A DNA stretch of 64,000 nt from Bin80 sp965219915 (GTDB lineage: Bacteria; Bacteroidota; Rhodothermia; Rhodothermales; Bin80): assembly GCA_965219915.1 (NCBI GenBank), contig OZ244794.1, forward strand, positions 868,001 through 932,000, read 5' to 3'. The position numbers were made by a program, and so were the translations under genes. Positions 8,744 through 18,250 of this stretch are shown here, piece by piece. Position 1 is the stretch's first letter. Each line of letters opens with the position of its first letter. Below the pieces are notes generated by a model. It saw only the letters and a program-made list of their open reading frames with translations, searched no databases and had not been told where the DNA came from.

Positions 8744-10312
8744 TCAATGTCGAAAATGCCTTCTTCCGGTGAACACCATGGCCATGCTGCGTGAATCTGC
8801 TGCAGCAATCACTTCCTTATCCCTCACCGATCCACCGGGCTGGACTGCTGCGACAGCTCCACCGTCTGCCGCAGCAAGCAGGCCATCAGGAAATGGATAA
8901 AACGCATCAGAAGCAACGACGCAGCCTTCGAAGCTCAAGCCGGACTTGGTGCCCTTTGCCAAGGCGATCTCAGAAGAATCTATTCGACTCATCTGACCGG
9001 CTCCAATTCCCAATGTTCGTTGATCTTTGGCATAGACAATCGCGTTACTCTTCACATGTTTGGCTACGCGCCAGGCAAACCTGAGGTCGAGAAGTTCACG
9101 TTGCGTCGGTGTTCGATTTGTGACCGGTGTAAACGAGTCCTTATCGGCCGGGCTGTCAATGGTCTGGCATAGCAGCCCGTCAAGTACCTCGCGCATCTGA
9201 TATCCTTCACTGGGAACAGGTTTGAATGTAATAATTCGACGATTCTTTTTTTCCTGAAGCAATGCCAATGCATCATCATCAAAGGATGGTGCAATGACCA
9301 ATTCCGTAAAGATACGCCCAACAGCTTTTGCTACATCAATGCTGCAGGGTTTATTCATGACCACAATGCCCCCAAAAGGTGATTGTGTATCGGTTGCAAA
9401 GGCGTGCTGCCAAGCCTCCAGGAGTGTTCCAGCAGTTGAAACGCCGCAGGGATTGGTGTGCTTTAGAATAGCTATAGTTGGACCTTCATCGGTAAACTCC
9501 TGGATAAGAGCCAGCGCTGCATCCAGGTCAATCAGGTTGTTGTACGAGAGTGCTTTTCCGTGGAGTTTAGTAATCCTGTCATCCAGGTTCCCATAGAACG
9601 CGGCATTCTGGTGAGGATTCTCTCCGTAACGCAGCGTAGCCTTACTGGAGAGATGTATGCTCACATGCGCGGGGAGCGGGCTTTCCTGATCATTTCCAAA
9701 GTAGGCGGAGATAGCCTGATCATAAGCAGCCGTTCGCGTAAAGGCCATGCGTGCCAGCCGACGTCTGAGGGCTAGTGAGAGATGTCCATGTGCATTACCC
9801 AGTGATGTCAATATATCTCCGTATTCGTCCGGCGACGTGACCACCGCTACGTAAGCAAAGTTCTTGGCTGCGGCCCGCACCATAGCAGGCCCACCAATGT
9901 CAATGTTTTCTGCAGCAATGGCATCGCTAATGTCGGGTTGTTTAATCGCCTCGGTAAAGGGGTAAAGGTTGACCACAACAAGTTCAAACGGTTGTATACC
10001 GTGCAGGTCCAGATCTTTCCGATCGTCTTTCGCATTCTGTCTGGCAAGAATCCCGGCGTGGATTGCTGGATGAAGCGTCTTAACTCTCCCTCCGAGCATA
10101 GCCGGTGCTTTAGTGACTTCGGCAACATCTACCACTTCCAATCCGGCGGAACGCAGATGTCTGGCAGTACCCCCGGAAGAGACAAGCTCAATTCCGTACG
10201 CTTGGAGCCCTTCTGCGAACGGGATCAATTCCTTCTTGTCGTAGACCGACAACAGGGCACGGCAGGGGCGCACCCCATCGGGGACAGGTAAATTCAGTGG
10301 ATCAATCGTCAT
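8744..10312 (-). CDS. purH: Bifunctional AICAR formyltransferase/IMP cyclohydrolase
   Basis: Catalyses the last two steps of purine synthesis: formylation of AICAR with 10-formyl-THF, then ring closure to IMP. The 522-residue length is normal. The N-terminal cyclohydrolase (MGS-like) domain shows LLSVYDKK, ELVSSGGTARHL and LGGRVKTLHP. The C-terminal transformylase shows LRYGENPHQ, ILKHTNPCG and the ending SDAFYPFPDGLLAAADGGA. Its start overlaps the end of purN by 11 nt, so purN-purH is translationally coupled. The linkage to mreB downstream is probably just a shared transcript. Confidence 0.97.
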   Translation of the reverse strand: MTIDPLNLPVPDGVRPCRALLSVYDKKELIPFAEGLQAYGIELVSSGGTARHLRSAGLEVVDVAEVTKAPAMLGGRVKTLHPAIHAGILARQNAKDDRKDLDLHGIQPFELVVVNLYPFTEAIKQPDISDAIAAENIDIGGPAMVRAAAKNFAYVAVVTSPDEYGDILTSLGNAHGHLSLALRRRLARMAFTRTAAYDQAISAYFGNDQESPLPAHVSIHLSSKATLRYGENPHQNAAFYGNLDDRITKLHGKALSYNNLIDLDAALALIQEFTDEGPTIAILKHTNPCGVSTAGTLLEAWQHAFATDTQSPFGGIVVMNKPCSIDVAKAVGRIFTELVIAPSFDDDALALLQEKKNRRIITFKPVPSEGYQMREVLDGLLCQTIDSPADKDSFTPVTNRTPTQRELLDLRFAWRVAKHVKSNAIVYAKDQRTLGIGAGQMSRIDSSEIALAKGTKSGLSFEGCVVASDAFYPFPDGLLAAADGGAVAAVQPGGSVRDKEVIAAADSRSMAMVFTGRRHFRH

Positions 10313-10931
10313 GTGTTTTTATAGGTTGAATTATCACGCGTCGACCTTTGATCTGAACGCGCCCCTGGGCAATTAAATCAATTGCCTCAGGAAAAATCTT
10401 ATGTTCAACGGCCAAGACACGCTCAGCAAGGGAGTCTGGTGTATCGTCCGGTAGCACGGGCACCTTTTTCTGCATCAGGATAGGACCAGTGTCATATTCT
10501 TCATCCACAAAATGGACCGTCGCTCCGCTGAAAGATTCCTTGGCCTCCAGCACCGCTGTATGTACACGGTGTCCATAGAGCCCCTTTCCTCCAAAACGTG
10601 GCAGCAGTGCGGGGTGAATATTCAGGATACGTCCCCAGAACGCTTCTACAACCGGCGCAGGGATTTTGCATAGATATCCGGCGAGTGCGATCAGGTCTAT
10701 TTTTTCGGCATGCAGGAGATCAATTAGAGCATTTGCGTACAGCTTGTCGCTCTCAAAAGCTCGGGGGGAGAGCACTTGTGCGGGCACGTCGAGCGCACGG
10801 GCGCGGTCAAGAACGCCAGCCTTGGATCTGTTGCAAACTACCAACGTGACACGATAATTACGGGCATTTTCAGCGATTGCCTGAAAATTTGATCCTCCGC
10901 CGGAGGCGAATACAGCGACACGCAGATTCAT
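10302..10931 (-). CDS. purN: Phosphoribosylglycinamide formyltransferase PurN
   Basis: Folate-dependent GAR transformylase of purine synthesis. The ATG at 10931 gives MNLRVAVFASGGGSNFQAI, the family N-terminus with the phosphate-binding GGGSN, and a 209-residue protein. The frame is open to 11030, but those 33 extra residues would overlap ldcA and look unlike the family. The catalytic Asn-His-Asp set is seen in ILNIHPALLP and VDEEYDTGPI. It sits between ldcA (43 nt upstream) and purH (11-nt overlap). Confidence 0.95.
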   Translation of the reverse strand: MNLRVAVFASGGGSNFQAIAENARNYRVTLVVCNRSKAGVLDRARALDVPAQVLSPRAFESDKLYANALIDLLHAEKIDLIALAGYLCKIPAPVVEAFWGRILNIHPALLPRFGGKGLYGHRVHTAVLEAKESFSGATVHFVDEEYDTGPILMQKKVPVLPDDTPDSLAERVLAVEHKIFPEAIDLIAQGRVQIKGRRVIIQPIKTHDD

Positions 10932-10974
10932 GCACAAGCCATCGGTAATACCCAGGGTTGACAAGAATAGGACA

Positions 10975-11916
10975 TCACTTCTGTCCGGTTTGGGAGAATA
11001 TAGGATGAACGATCGGCTCCAGGATGTCAAGCCGCCCTTCGTTGACCCTTGCGGTCAGACGGGCGAGCACCCCGATGGGCAGAACGCGACGGGGAATGAA
11101 ATGGCCGTAAGTAAGCCCCGCTACGACTGGCCATGCGTATCCGCTGGCATATCCGGCGATAATTTCGTTCACGTTGCGTCGTGACTGTTCGTCGTTGATG
11201 TCCGGCCCGGTAAAAGCACCGACGATTAAACCCCCGAGTTTCTTAAGTATTCCAGCATTTTTCAGCTGCGCGAACAGTGCATCAATCCGGTAAGGTGCCT
11301 CGTTCACATCTTCAATGAATAGCAGTGCCCCCTGGAAGCTTGGCAGATGTGGAGAGCCGATCATTCGAACAATCGAAGAGAGATTGCCTCCCAGGAGTGG
11401 TCCCGTACATTGACCTTCCTGTAGCGTCTGCAAGTCCGCTACGGGAGGTGGAAGTTGTCCTTCAAGAAGTTCACGCAAGGCCTCTTTCATAGCAGTGTCA
11501 ATCTCCCCCCATTCAACGACCACAGGTCCCGAAACCGATCGCCATCCTGAGTGCTTGAAGAGAGAGAGCTGCAGGGCAGTAATGTCGCTATAGCCAATCA
11601 GGACGCCTCGCTCACGCCGTGCGGCGTTGTAGTCAATCCCGTCCAAAATCCGTAAACAGCCGTATCCTCCCCGGATCGCCATCAGGAACCGGTTTCTCAT
11701 AAGTGCTTGATTGAACTGTTCCGTACGTTGCGTATCTGACCCGGCCAAATAGCAGTGCGGTATAAGTTGACCTGGATCCCAATGAGTCACATATCCGTCT
11801 GCAGCAAGCGCGCTTAATCCGCGTTCCAGTCTTTCAGGTTTTCGAGGCGGGCTCGCCGGGGCCACTATACCAAGTGGCTGATCGGGGAGGCGTGTGGAGG
11901 ATTGAGTGTAATTCAT
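10975..11916 (-). CDS. ldcA: LD-carboxypeptidase (peptidase S66)
   Basis: Serine peptidase of murein recycling that removes the terminal D-Ala from L,D-bonded tetrapeptides; it is cytoplasmic, as there is no signal peptide. The nucleophile is Ser110 in VLIGYSDITAL. The family Glu is in LLFIEDVNEAPYRID and the His in TYGHFIPRR near the C-terminus. The segment AIRGGYGCLRILD is also typical. The length of 313 residues is normal. Its ATG lies only 14 bp from the ATG of the divergent WbqC-like gene, so promoters on one or both sides must lie inside the neighbouring coding region or the transcripts must be leaderless. Confidence 0.93.
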   Translation of the reverse strand: MNYTQSSTRLPDQPLGIVAPASPPRKPERLERGLSALAADGYVTHWDPGQLIPHCYLAGSDTQRTEQFNQALMRNRFLMAIRGGYGCLRILDGIDYNAARRERGVLIGYSDITALQLSLFKHSGWRSVSGPVVVEWGEIDTAMKEALRELLEGQLPPPVADLQTLQEGQCTGPLLGGNLSSIVRMIGSPHLPSFQGALLFIEDVNEAPYRIDALFAQLKNAGILKKLGGLIVGAFTGPDINDEQSRRNVNEIIAGYASGYAWPVVAGLTYGHFIPRRVLPIGVLARLTARVNEGRLDILEPIVHPIFSQTGQK

Positions 11917-11930
11917 TTTGTGCGAAAGAT

Positions 11931-12653
11931 ATGCCGAATTTTATTGACGGACAGGTAATTCGCTCCGGTGATTGTACGCCCTCCGGTCAAACTGTTGTCA
12001 TACGTCCACCGGAATACTGGCCAAACCTGGCCTTTGCAGCATTGATGCAAGCCGCAGACATCGTTGTCCTGGCGGACACCTTGCAGTACAGCCGGCAGTC
12101 GTTACAAAATCGTACACGTGTTCGTAATCCCGACGGATGGCAGTGGGTTTCGGTACCGCTGAAAGGGGGGCAGCATGGTCGGTCACAGGCTTACACCCGC
12201 ATCCGCCAGGTACCAGGCTGGCGGAAACAACATTGGAAAGCAATTGCGTTCAACTATGGCCAGTCACCGTACTTTGATCATTACGGAGAAACAATCAGAG
12301 CGCTGTACAACCAGGAATGGGAATACTTGGGGGCTTTGAATGTTGCAACTACCCGGTTGGTATTTCGATGGATGGGGTTCTCAGCAAGCCTGGTGACCGC
12401 GATGGAATTGGAGGGGCATCCTGATACCATGGAAGCGATTATGGCTTTCTGGCCCGAAGCGGAGCTGCTGGCACCCGCCGAGGTCCCTGAACCATGTGCC
12501 GCCCGTCGTTTATATTTTTCGCAGCCGGATTACCGTCAGACTTTTGTAGGGTTTGCGCCCGGCATGACGGTACTTGACCTGATTTTTAACTACGGACCCG
12601 AAAGCGCGGACATCCTTCGCAGAGGTACGCGCATTGATCCAATTAACAGATAA
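11931..12653 (+). CDS. WbqC-like family protein
   Basis: Belongs to the WbqC-like family (PF08889), found in polysaccharide and O-antigen clusters; its reaction is not firmly established. The family signature is clear: VVIRPPEYWPNLAFAALM, then ADIVVLADTLQYSRQSLQNR, WQWVSVPLKGG and the later EYLGALNVATTRLVFRWMG. I chose the ATG at 11931 (240 residues); the frame extends back to a GTG at 11874, but that would overlap the divergent ldcA. It ends 5 nt before the mechanosensitive channel gene, so the two may share a transcript. Confidence 0.8.
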   Translation: MPNFIDGQVIRSGDCTPSGQTVVIRPPEYWPNLAFAALMQAADIVVLADTLQYSRQSLQNRTRVRNPDGWQWVSVPLKGGQHGRSQAYTRIRQVPGWRKQHWKAIAFNYGQSPYFDHYGETIRALYNQEWEYLGALNVATTRLVFRWMGFSASLVTAMELEGHPDTMEAIMAFWPEAELLAPAEVPEPCAARRLYFSQPDYRQTFVGFAPGMTVLDLIFNYGPESADILRRGTRIDPINR

Positions 12654-12658
12654 AACTA

Positions 12659-13750
12659 ATGGACGTGATAGATCTTTCTTTCCTAGAGCAGCAAGTATTG
12701 TGGGGGGTCTCAGTCGGTCGTTTGATCGTCTCGGGTCTGCTTCTTCTTTTGGGGATCCTGGCCTACAGCTTCGTGCGGCGCGTACTGGGAGGACTACTGA
12801 AGCGGTTTAATAAGAGTGGAGATGTAGATGTGATCAACGATGTTAATCGTCTGCTCACAAAACCGCTTAGCTTGTTGATCAATGTGGCCCTCTGGAATGG
12901 CGTGATCCGAGTGCTCGCACTTCCTGAGGCGCCGCTGGACGTAAATTTATGGTTGAGTATCGCGGGTGCGGTGGTGGTGCTGCTGGTAGCACTTTACTGT
13001 GCATTTCATGTAGTGGATGTGTTCGCGGGCATTGCGAGGCGCGCAGCCGAAAAAACCGAAACACGGTTGGATGACCAGTTGATTCCACCGGTAACCAACG
13101 CGCTGAAGCTGGTACTGGTGCTGGTCGCCATGGCCGCCATATTAGGGCAGTTCGATGTCTCGACCACAGGCTTGGTTGCAAGCCTCAGCATCGGTGGTCT
13201 GGCGCTTGCTTTTGCGGCAAAGGATACACTGGCGAACGTTTTCGGCTCGCTTGTGATCTTTAGTGAACGTCCGTTTCAGATCGGGGATGTCGTAGATGTA
13301 GGTGGAGTTAACGGAGTGGTGGAGGAGGTTGGCGTTCGCAGTACGCATATTCGAAAATTTGACAAAACCGTTTCGATTCTGCCCAACCAAACCTTCACCA
13401 ATGCAGAAATCTGCAATTTGTCCAAAAGAGATGCCAGGCGGATCCGTTTTGAGGTTACGTTCACGCACGAGGTCACCTCGCAGCAGCTGGAACAGTTTCT
13501 GAGCTCAGTCAGAGAATCGCTGGATCAGCGAACAGACATCCATGCAGATCAGAGTCTGGTGCGCCTTACGGACATGAACACCAACGGACTGGTCGTTCTT
13601 GTCTTGGCATTCACCAAGTCGACAGGATACGACGAGTTCATGCTGTCGCAGGAAGAGATTTTGCTTGGCGTTCGCAAATTCGCAGAGGATCAGGGATTGC
13701 CGATTATGCCGGCAAAGGAAATCCATCTTTCCGGTCAGCCCTCGAATTAA
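12659..13750 (+). CDS. MscS-family mechanosensitive ion channel
   Basis: Small-conductance-type channel that releases solutes on hypo-osmotic shock. The 363-residue protein has three to four membrane helices in the first half (about 15-40, 78-95, 101-125 and 155-175). The pore helix and hinge segment SIGGLALAFAAKDTLANVFGS is followed by the beta-domain signature FQIGDVVDVGGVNGVVEEVGVRST and ILPNQTFTNAEICN. It is close to the short MscS/YbdG type. A ribosome-binding site is not obvious. Confidence 0.93.
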   Translation: MDVIDLSFLEQQVLWGVSVGRLIVSGLLLLLGILAYSFVRRVLGGLLKRFNKSGDVDVINDVNRLLTKPLSLLINVALWNGVIRVLALPEAPLDVNLWLSIAGAVVVLLVALYCAFHVVDVFAGIARRAAEKTETRLDDQLIPPVTNALKLVLVLVAMAAILGQFDVSTTGLVASLSIGGLALAFAAKDTLANVFGSLVIFSERPFQIGDVVDVGGVNGVVEEVGVRSTHIRKFDKTVSILPNQTFTNAEICNLSKRDARRIRFEVTFTHEVTSQQLEQFLSSVRESLDQRTDIHADQSLVRLTDMNTNGLVVLVLAFTKSTGYDEFMLSQEEILLGVRKFAEDQGLPIMPAKEIHLSGQPSN

Positions 13751-13841
13751 TGCGGGGTCACACCGCGAATTTCCCGAATATCCGGTTACGGGTACAGGGA
13801 AGGTTAGTATCTTGGCACATCATTAGCGTAAGTCTAATCAC

Positions 13842-14090
13842 ATGACCTCCAGACGGTATTGGCGAACCAACCTGCGGTACGTAGGAATACTCCTTGGAAT
13901 TTGGTTTTTGGTATCATTTGGTGCCAGCGTGCTACTGGTTGATGTTCTGGATGGAATTCGCATGTTTGGCTTCAAACTGGGGTTCTGGTTTGCCCAGCAG
14001 GGTGCGATATACGTTTTTGTTCTGATCATTTTTGTATACGTGGTCTTGATGAATCGGCTGGATAGAAAGTCAATTTCTGAGGAAACATGA
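13842..14090 (+). CDS. DUF4212 small subunit of Na+/solute symporter
   Basis: An 82-residue protein with two membrane helices (about 13-35 and 47-68). It carries the DUF4212 pattern: YWRTNLRY at the N-terminus, LLGIWFLVSFG, then GFWFAQQGAIYVFV. Members are always encoded next to a VC_2705-type sodium/solute symporter, probably as an accessory subunit. Its end overlaps the start of the large subunit by 4 nt (ATGA), which supports obligate co-translation. Confidence 0.93.
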   Translation: MTSRRYWRTNLRYVGILLGIWFLVSFGASVLLVDVLDGIRMFGFKLGFWFAQQGAIYVFVLIIFVYVVLMNRLDRKSISEET

Positions 14091-15766
14091 CGGTACAGGC
14101 GTGGACGTTTATTATGGTGGGGCTCTCCTTTGCACTCTATATCGGGGTTGCCATTTGGTCTCGTGCGGGATCGACCGGAGAGTTCTATGTGGCCGGTGGG
14201 CGTGTTCATCCTGTGCTGAACGGAATGGCTACGGCGGCCGACTGGATGAGCGCAGCTTCGTTCATCTCTATGGCGGGGTTGATCGCTTTCATGGGCAGGG
14301 ATGGCAGTGTTTATCTACTTGGCTGGACCGGGGGTTACGTGCTCTTGGCTTTGCTGCTGGCTCCGTACCTGCGCAAATTTGGAAAATTTACTGTCCCTGA
14401 CTTCGTAGGGGATCGGTATTATTCCCAGACTGCCCGATTCGTCGCGGTGTTGTGCGCCATTTTTGTGTCGTTCACCTATGTGGCGGGCCAGATGCGGGGT
14501 GTGGGTATTGTGTTTTCGCGCTTCCTGGAGATTGATATTGTGGCAGGCGTGCTTATAGGTATGGGTATAGTGTTTTTCTACGCTGTACTCGGAGGTATGC
14601 GGGGCATAACATATACCCAGGTGGCTCAGTACTGCGTACTCATTTTTGCGTACTTGGTGCCAGCAATTTTTATCTCACTACTGATGACGGGAAATGTGAT
14701 CCCCCAGGTAGGTTTTGGGAGTACGCTGGCAGACGGTTCCGGCACCTACCTTTTAGAGAAACTTGATGGTCTGAGCAGGGATCTGGGTTTTGCTGCCTAC
14801 ACGAGCGGGCAGAAGACCATGATTGATGTCTTTGCGATCACCGCAGCGCTAATGGTCGGGACGGCAGGTCTGCCTCATGTTATTGTCCGGTTTTACACGG
14901 TACCCCGCATGCGGGATGCACGAACAAGTGCAGGCTGGGCGCTTGTTTTTATTGCACTCCTGTATACGAGTGCACCTGCGGTGGCAGCGTTTGCCCGCAC
15001 AAATCTATTAACAACCGTTACGGATCAACCTTATTCTGAGGTTCCAGACTGGTTTATAAATTGGGAGCAGACAGGTCTGATTAAGTTTGAGGATAAAAAC
15101 GGAGACGGCAGAATTCAGTATGTCGGGCCGTCGGCAGATAGAGAAAACGAACTCACCATAGATCCCGATATCATGGTTCTGGCCAATCCGGAGATTGCCA
15201 GACTGCCCGGCTGGGTTATCGGGTTGGTTGCGGCAGGTGGGCTTGCTGCAGCGCTTTCCACGGCGGCCGGACTGCTATTGGTTATTTCGACGGCCGTGGC
15301 CCGTGATCTTCTGAAAAAGGGATTTATGCCGGAAATTTCAGAGAAGCGCGAGCTATTGACTGCACGCATCACTGCGGGGGCTGCTGTAATCATCGCGGGC
15401 TATTTTGGTATCGACCCGCCAGGTTTCGTTGCCCAGGTCGTCGCTTTTGCTTTTGGTCTGGCGGCGGCGTCTTTCTTCCCGGCGATCATTCTGGGGATCT
15501 TTACCCGGCGTATGAACAAGTACGGTGCCGTAAGCGGTATGATTGCCGGAATAGTCTTTACCGCTTGCTACATCGTCTTTTTCAAGTTTGTACGACCCGA
15601 GTTGAATGTTGAAGAGTACTGGCTTTTTGGCATTTCTCCTGAGGGCATAGGTGCAGTGGGGATGGTGCTAAATTTCGTTGTGGCAATTGTGGTCTCGAAA
15701 TTTACTCCGCCTCCCCCCGCATCAATTGACGCTCTGGTGGACAGGATTCGGGCACCGGGTGACTGA
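14087..15766 (+). CDS. Na+/solute symporter large subunit, VC_2705/ActP-like
   Basis: SSS-family transporter of 559 residues with about 13 membrane helices. The N-terminus has GEFYVAGGRVHPVLNGMATAADWMSAASFI, the Na+-site region of the acetate/monocarboxylate branch. The core contains GTAGLPHVIVRFYT and GGLAAALSTAAGLLLVIS. A soluble insertion of roughly 50 residues (FEDKNGDGRIQYVG) between two helices is typical of VC_2705-type proteins. With the DUF4212 subunit it probably takes up acetate or another small organic acid, but the substrate is inference. Confidence 0.92.
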   Translation: MTVQAWTFIMVGLSFALYIGVAIWSRAGSTGEFYVAGGRVHPVLNGMATAADWMSAASFISMAGLIAFMGRDGSVYLLGWTGGYVLLALLLAPYLRKFGKFTVPDFVGDRYYSQTARFVAVLCAIFVSFTYVAGQMRGVGIVFSRFLEIDIVAGVLIGMGIVFFYAVLGGMRGITYTQVAQYCVLIFAYLVPAIFISLLMTGNVIPQVGFGSTLADGSGTYLLEKLDGLSRDLGFAAYTSGQKTMIDVFAITAALMVGTAGLPHVIVRFYTVPRMRDARTSAGWALVFIALLYTSAPAVAAFARTNLLTTVTDQPYSEVPDWFINWEQTGLIKFEDKNGDGRIQYVGPSADRENELTIDPDIMVLANPEIARLPGWVIGLVAAGGLAAALSTAAGLLLVISTAVARDLLKKGFMPEISEKRELLTARITAGAAVIIAGYFGIDPPGFVAQVVAFAFGLAAASFFPAIILGIFTRRMNKYGAVSGMIAGIVFTACYIVFFKFVRPELNVEEYWLFGISPEGIGAVGMVLNFVVAIVVSKFTPPPPASIDALVDRIRAPGD

Positions 15767-16023
15767 GGTTTTTTTGGGGGGCCTTGCAGCCCCTATCCAG
15801 GATGTGTTTTTGTGGGCATATCGGGGCTGGAATCGGACGATGCAGCGCTAATTGAATATGAGAACGCCTGTGTGTGCTTTCGGAATGGGGCGGCCACCGA
15901 CAGCGGTGTTCTGTTCCCCAAGATTCCGTTGAATAGACGTACGCGCCGCCGCAGAGCTATCGCTTATGGGCATTATTCGCTCACATTTATTAGATTAGTA
16001 TTTCACAACTGTGCTCCAGTGCC

Positions 16024-16491
16024 ATGAATTCCAAATTATTATTGACAGTAGCGGCTATTATCCTTATTTATTCCGGATGCGTTCCGGCAGACCAGGGAGC
16101 CTCCGATGAAATGGCGCAGATGGGACCAGATCATTGCCCGAATCTTTCTGGTACTTGGGAATTGGTGGAAATCAGAGAGTCTGCGGGAGCGCTGAGCGGG
16201 GAGTTTGAGAGTGATCCCGAGTACCGGGAGGCACCGACGCTCAAGGTGCTTAACAGCACACACTGGATGTTTATTCGGCAGACCGCCGATGTATTTGTGC
16301 ACGCGCAGGGGGGACGGTACACGCTTGATTCCCTGGGGCAGTATACCGAGTATGTGGAGTACAGTGCGATTCCTCAAAATGTCGGCCAGGCATTTGAATT
16401 CAGTTGTAGCCTCGAGGGCGATTCTCTGTGGCATCATTTGGGTGGCCAAGGTGACGCGCGCTACGATGAAGTTTGGCGCCGCGTACAATAG
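16024..16491 (+). CDS. Lipocalin-like lipoprotein
   Basis: A 155-residue protein with a signal peptide ending in a lipobox (LIYSGC, Cys19), so it is a predicted lipoprotein. The mature part reads LSGTWELVEI, then HWMFIRQ, GGRYTLDSLGQYTEYVEY and ends with DEVWRRVQ. That order of beta strands matches the DUF4488/lipocalin-like group common in Bacteroidota. No ligand can be assigned. The next gene, a symporter, starts 45 nt downstream and may share the transcript. The 257 bp before it (15767-16023) contain no convincing gene. Confidence 0.7.
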   Translation: MNSKLLLTVAAIILIYSGCVPADQGASDEMAQMGPDHCPNLSGTWELVEIRESAGALSGEFESDPEYREAPTLKVLNSTHWMFIRQTADVFVHAQGGRYTLDSLGQYTEYVEYSAIPQNVGQAFEFSCSLEGDSLWHHLGGQGDARYDEVWRRVQ

Positions 16492-16536
16492 TTCAGGTAG
16501 TCCGGTATCCTTTGCTGATCACCAAATTATTATCGG

Positions 16537-18138
16537 ATGCAGTTTGCTCTGATTGACTACCTTGTGTTCGGTGCTTACTGTATTCTGATTGTGACGCTGG
16601 GGCTATGGGTCTCGCGAGAGAAGAAGGGGCACGTCAAGAACGCTGAGGACTATTTTCTTGCCAGCAAGTCACTCCCTTGGTGGGCGATCGGTGCTTCGTT
16701 GATTGCGTCTAATATTTCGGCGGAGCAGTTCATTGGAATGTCAGGCTCGGGCTTCCGCCTGGGATTGGCGATTGCGACCTATGAATGGATGGCCGCAATC
16801 ACGCTGCTGCTTGTTGCGTGGTTGTTCATTCCCATCTATCTGAAGAAGGGCATCTACACAATGCCACAGTTTCTGGAGGTTCGCTATGACGCGCGCGTCC
16901 GGACTCTCCTTGCGGTGTTCTGGCTACTGGTGTATGTGTTCGTGAACCTTACCTCCGTTGTTTATCTCGGTGCACTTGCCCTGAGAGACATCATGGGTAT
17001 CGCCCTTTGGCAAGGAGTATTGGCGCTCGCGGTGTTTGCCACGGTGTACAGCATCTACGGGGGACTCAAGGCGGTTGCCTGGACAGATGTGGTTCAGGTA
17101 TGTTTTCTGATCGGTGGGGGACTATTGACCACGGTCCTCGCGCTGAATGCCTATAGTGGGGGAGAAGGTGCTTTTTCTGGTCTCAGCAGATTGCTGAATG
17201 AAGTGCCTGACCGGTTCAACATGATACTTAACCAGGGGGAACTGATCTATACGGATGACGATGGCATACGGCAGGATGCATGGGAGTTACTGCCCGGAAT
17301 TGGTGTACTGGTCGGCGGTATGTGGATAGCAAACCTGTTTTACTGGGGGTGCAATCAGTACATCATCCAACGGACGCTGGCTGCACCGAGCTTGAAAGAA
17401 GCGCAGCGCGGCGTTGCTTTTGCAGGATTTTTGAAGCTGCTTCTGCCTCTGATTGTGGTCGTTCCCGGAATCGTTGCATATGCACTCGAGGCTCCGATCG
17501 GAGCCGCAGATGAAGCTTACCCCTGGCTTTTGAACGAGTATGTCGGTTCAGGACTGAAAGGGCTCACGTTTGCTGCACTGATAGCGGCCATTGTCTCTTC
17601 TCTGGCTTCTATGATGAACAGTACGAGCACCATTTTCACGATGGACCTGTACCGTAACTACATCCGCCCGAATGCGAGTCAGCGAGACCTCGTGCGTACC
17701 GGGCGACTGGTTGCACTGGTCAGTATGGCCATAGCGGCATTTCTGGCCCCCCAGTTGGCGTCACTGGACCAAGTATTCCAGTACATTCAGGAATACACAG
17801 GGTTCGTCAGCCCCGGCGTTCTGGCCATTTTCGTACTTGGCTTGTTCTGGAAAAAATCAACTGCCAACGCTGCACTCATTTCTGCGTTACTCAGTATTCC
17901 GCTGTCTGCAGCCATGAAATGGGCCATGCCAGGGATGCCGTTCCTTGACCGAATGGGTTGGGTATTTGTGATCTCTGTGGCATTGATTGTGGTCGTTTCT
18001 CTAATTGAAGGCAGGGGCAAGGATAGTCGCGGGGCAGTTGTAATCAGCCGAAGTGTCATTCAGACAGATCCGGTGTTTGCTATTCTGGCTTTTGGAATAA
18101 TGGCGGTAACAGCTGCGCTGTATGTGGTTTTCTGGTAA
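16537..18138 (+). CDS. SGLT-type Na+/sugar symporter
   Basis: SSS-family symporter of 533 residues with 13-14 membrane helices. It resembles the vSGLT branch: AEDYFLASKSLPWWAIGASLIASNISAEQF near the N-terminus, GGLKAVAWTDVVQ in the middle, IANLFYWGCNQYIIQRTL, then a Na+-site helix with SSLASMMNSTSTIFTMDLY. These are the hallmarks of sodium-coupled sugar or inositol carriers. It lies upstream of a LacI-type operator and a TonB receptor, which suggests that this region handles carbohydrate uptake (inference). Confidence 0.92.
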   Translation: MQFALIDYLVFGAYCILIVTLGLWVSREKKGHVKNAEDYFLASKSLPWWAIGASLIASNISAEQFIGMSGSGFRLGLAIATYEWMAAITLLLVAWLFIPIYLKKGIYTMPQFLEVRYDARVRTLLAVFWLLVYVFVNLTSVVYLGALALRDIMGIALWQGVLALAVFATVYSIYGGLKAVAWTDVVQVCFLIGGGLLTTVLALNAYSGGEGAFSGLSRLLNEVPDRFNMILNQGELIYTDDDGIRQDAWELLPGIGVLVGGMWIANLFYWGCNQYIIQRTLAAPSLKEAQRGVAFAGFLKLLLPLIVVVPGIVAYALEAPIGAADEAYPWLLNEYVGSGLKGLTFAALIAAIVSSLASMMNSTSTIFTMDLYRNYIRPNASQRDLVRTGRLVALVSMAIAAFLAPQLASLDQVFQYIQEYTGFVSPGVLAIFVLGLFWKKSTANAALISALLSIPLSAAMKWAMPGMPFLDRMGWVFVISVALIVVVSLIEGRGKDSRGAVVISRSVIQTDPVFAILAFGIMAVTAALYVVFW

Positions 18139-18168
18139 TCCAGGGGCAGGGACGATGCCTTTTCTGGA
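18139..18168 (+). terminator. Possible weak terminator after the SGLT gene
   Basis: Directly after the symporter stop codon, TCCAG pairs with CTGGA and an inner GGCA with TGCC, leaving a short bulge; TTTC follows. The stem is imperfect and the T-run short, so termination would be weak. Confidence 0.35.
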
Positions 18169-18250
18169 TTTCTTCGAGTGATTTATTTTTTATTGTTATA
18201 TTAGTATGTCGCGTTGGCTCTGGTTCGGCATCGGCCAGTCGCTTAATGCG

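Noticed and set aside
15812..16027. A 71-codon plus-strand ORF before the lipocalin-like lipoprotein
   Set aside because: No signal, family motif or ribosome-binding site; composition looks like chance translation of spacer DNA, although its stop overlaps the next start by 4 nt.
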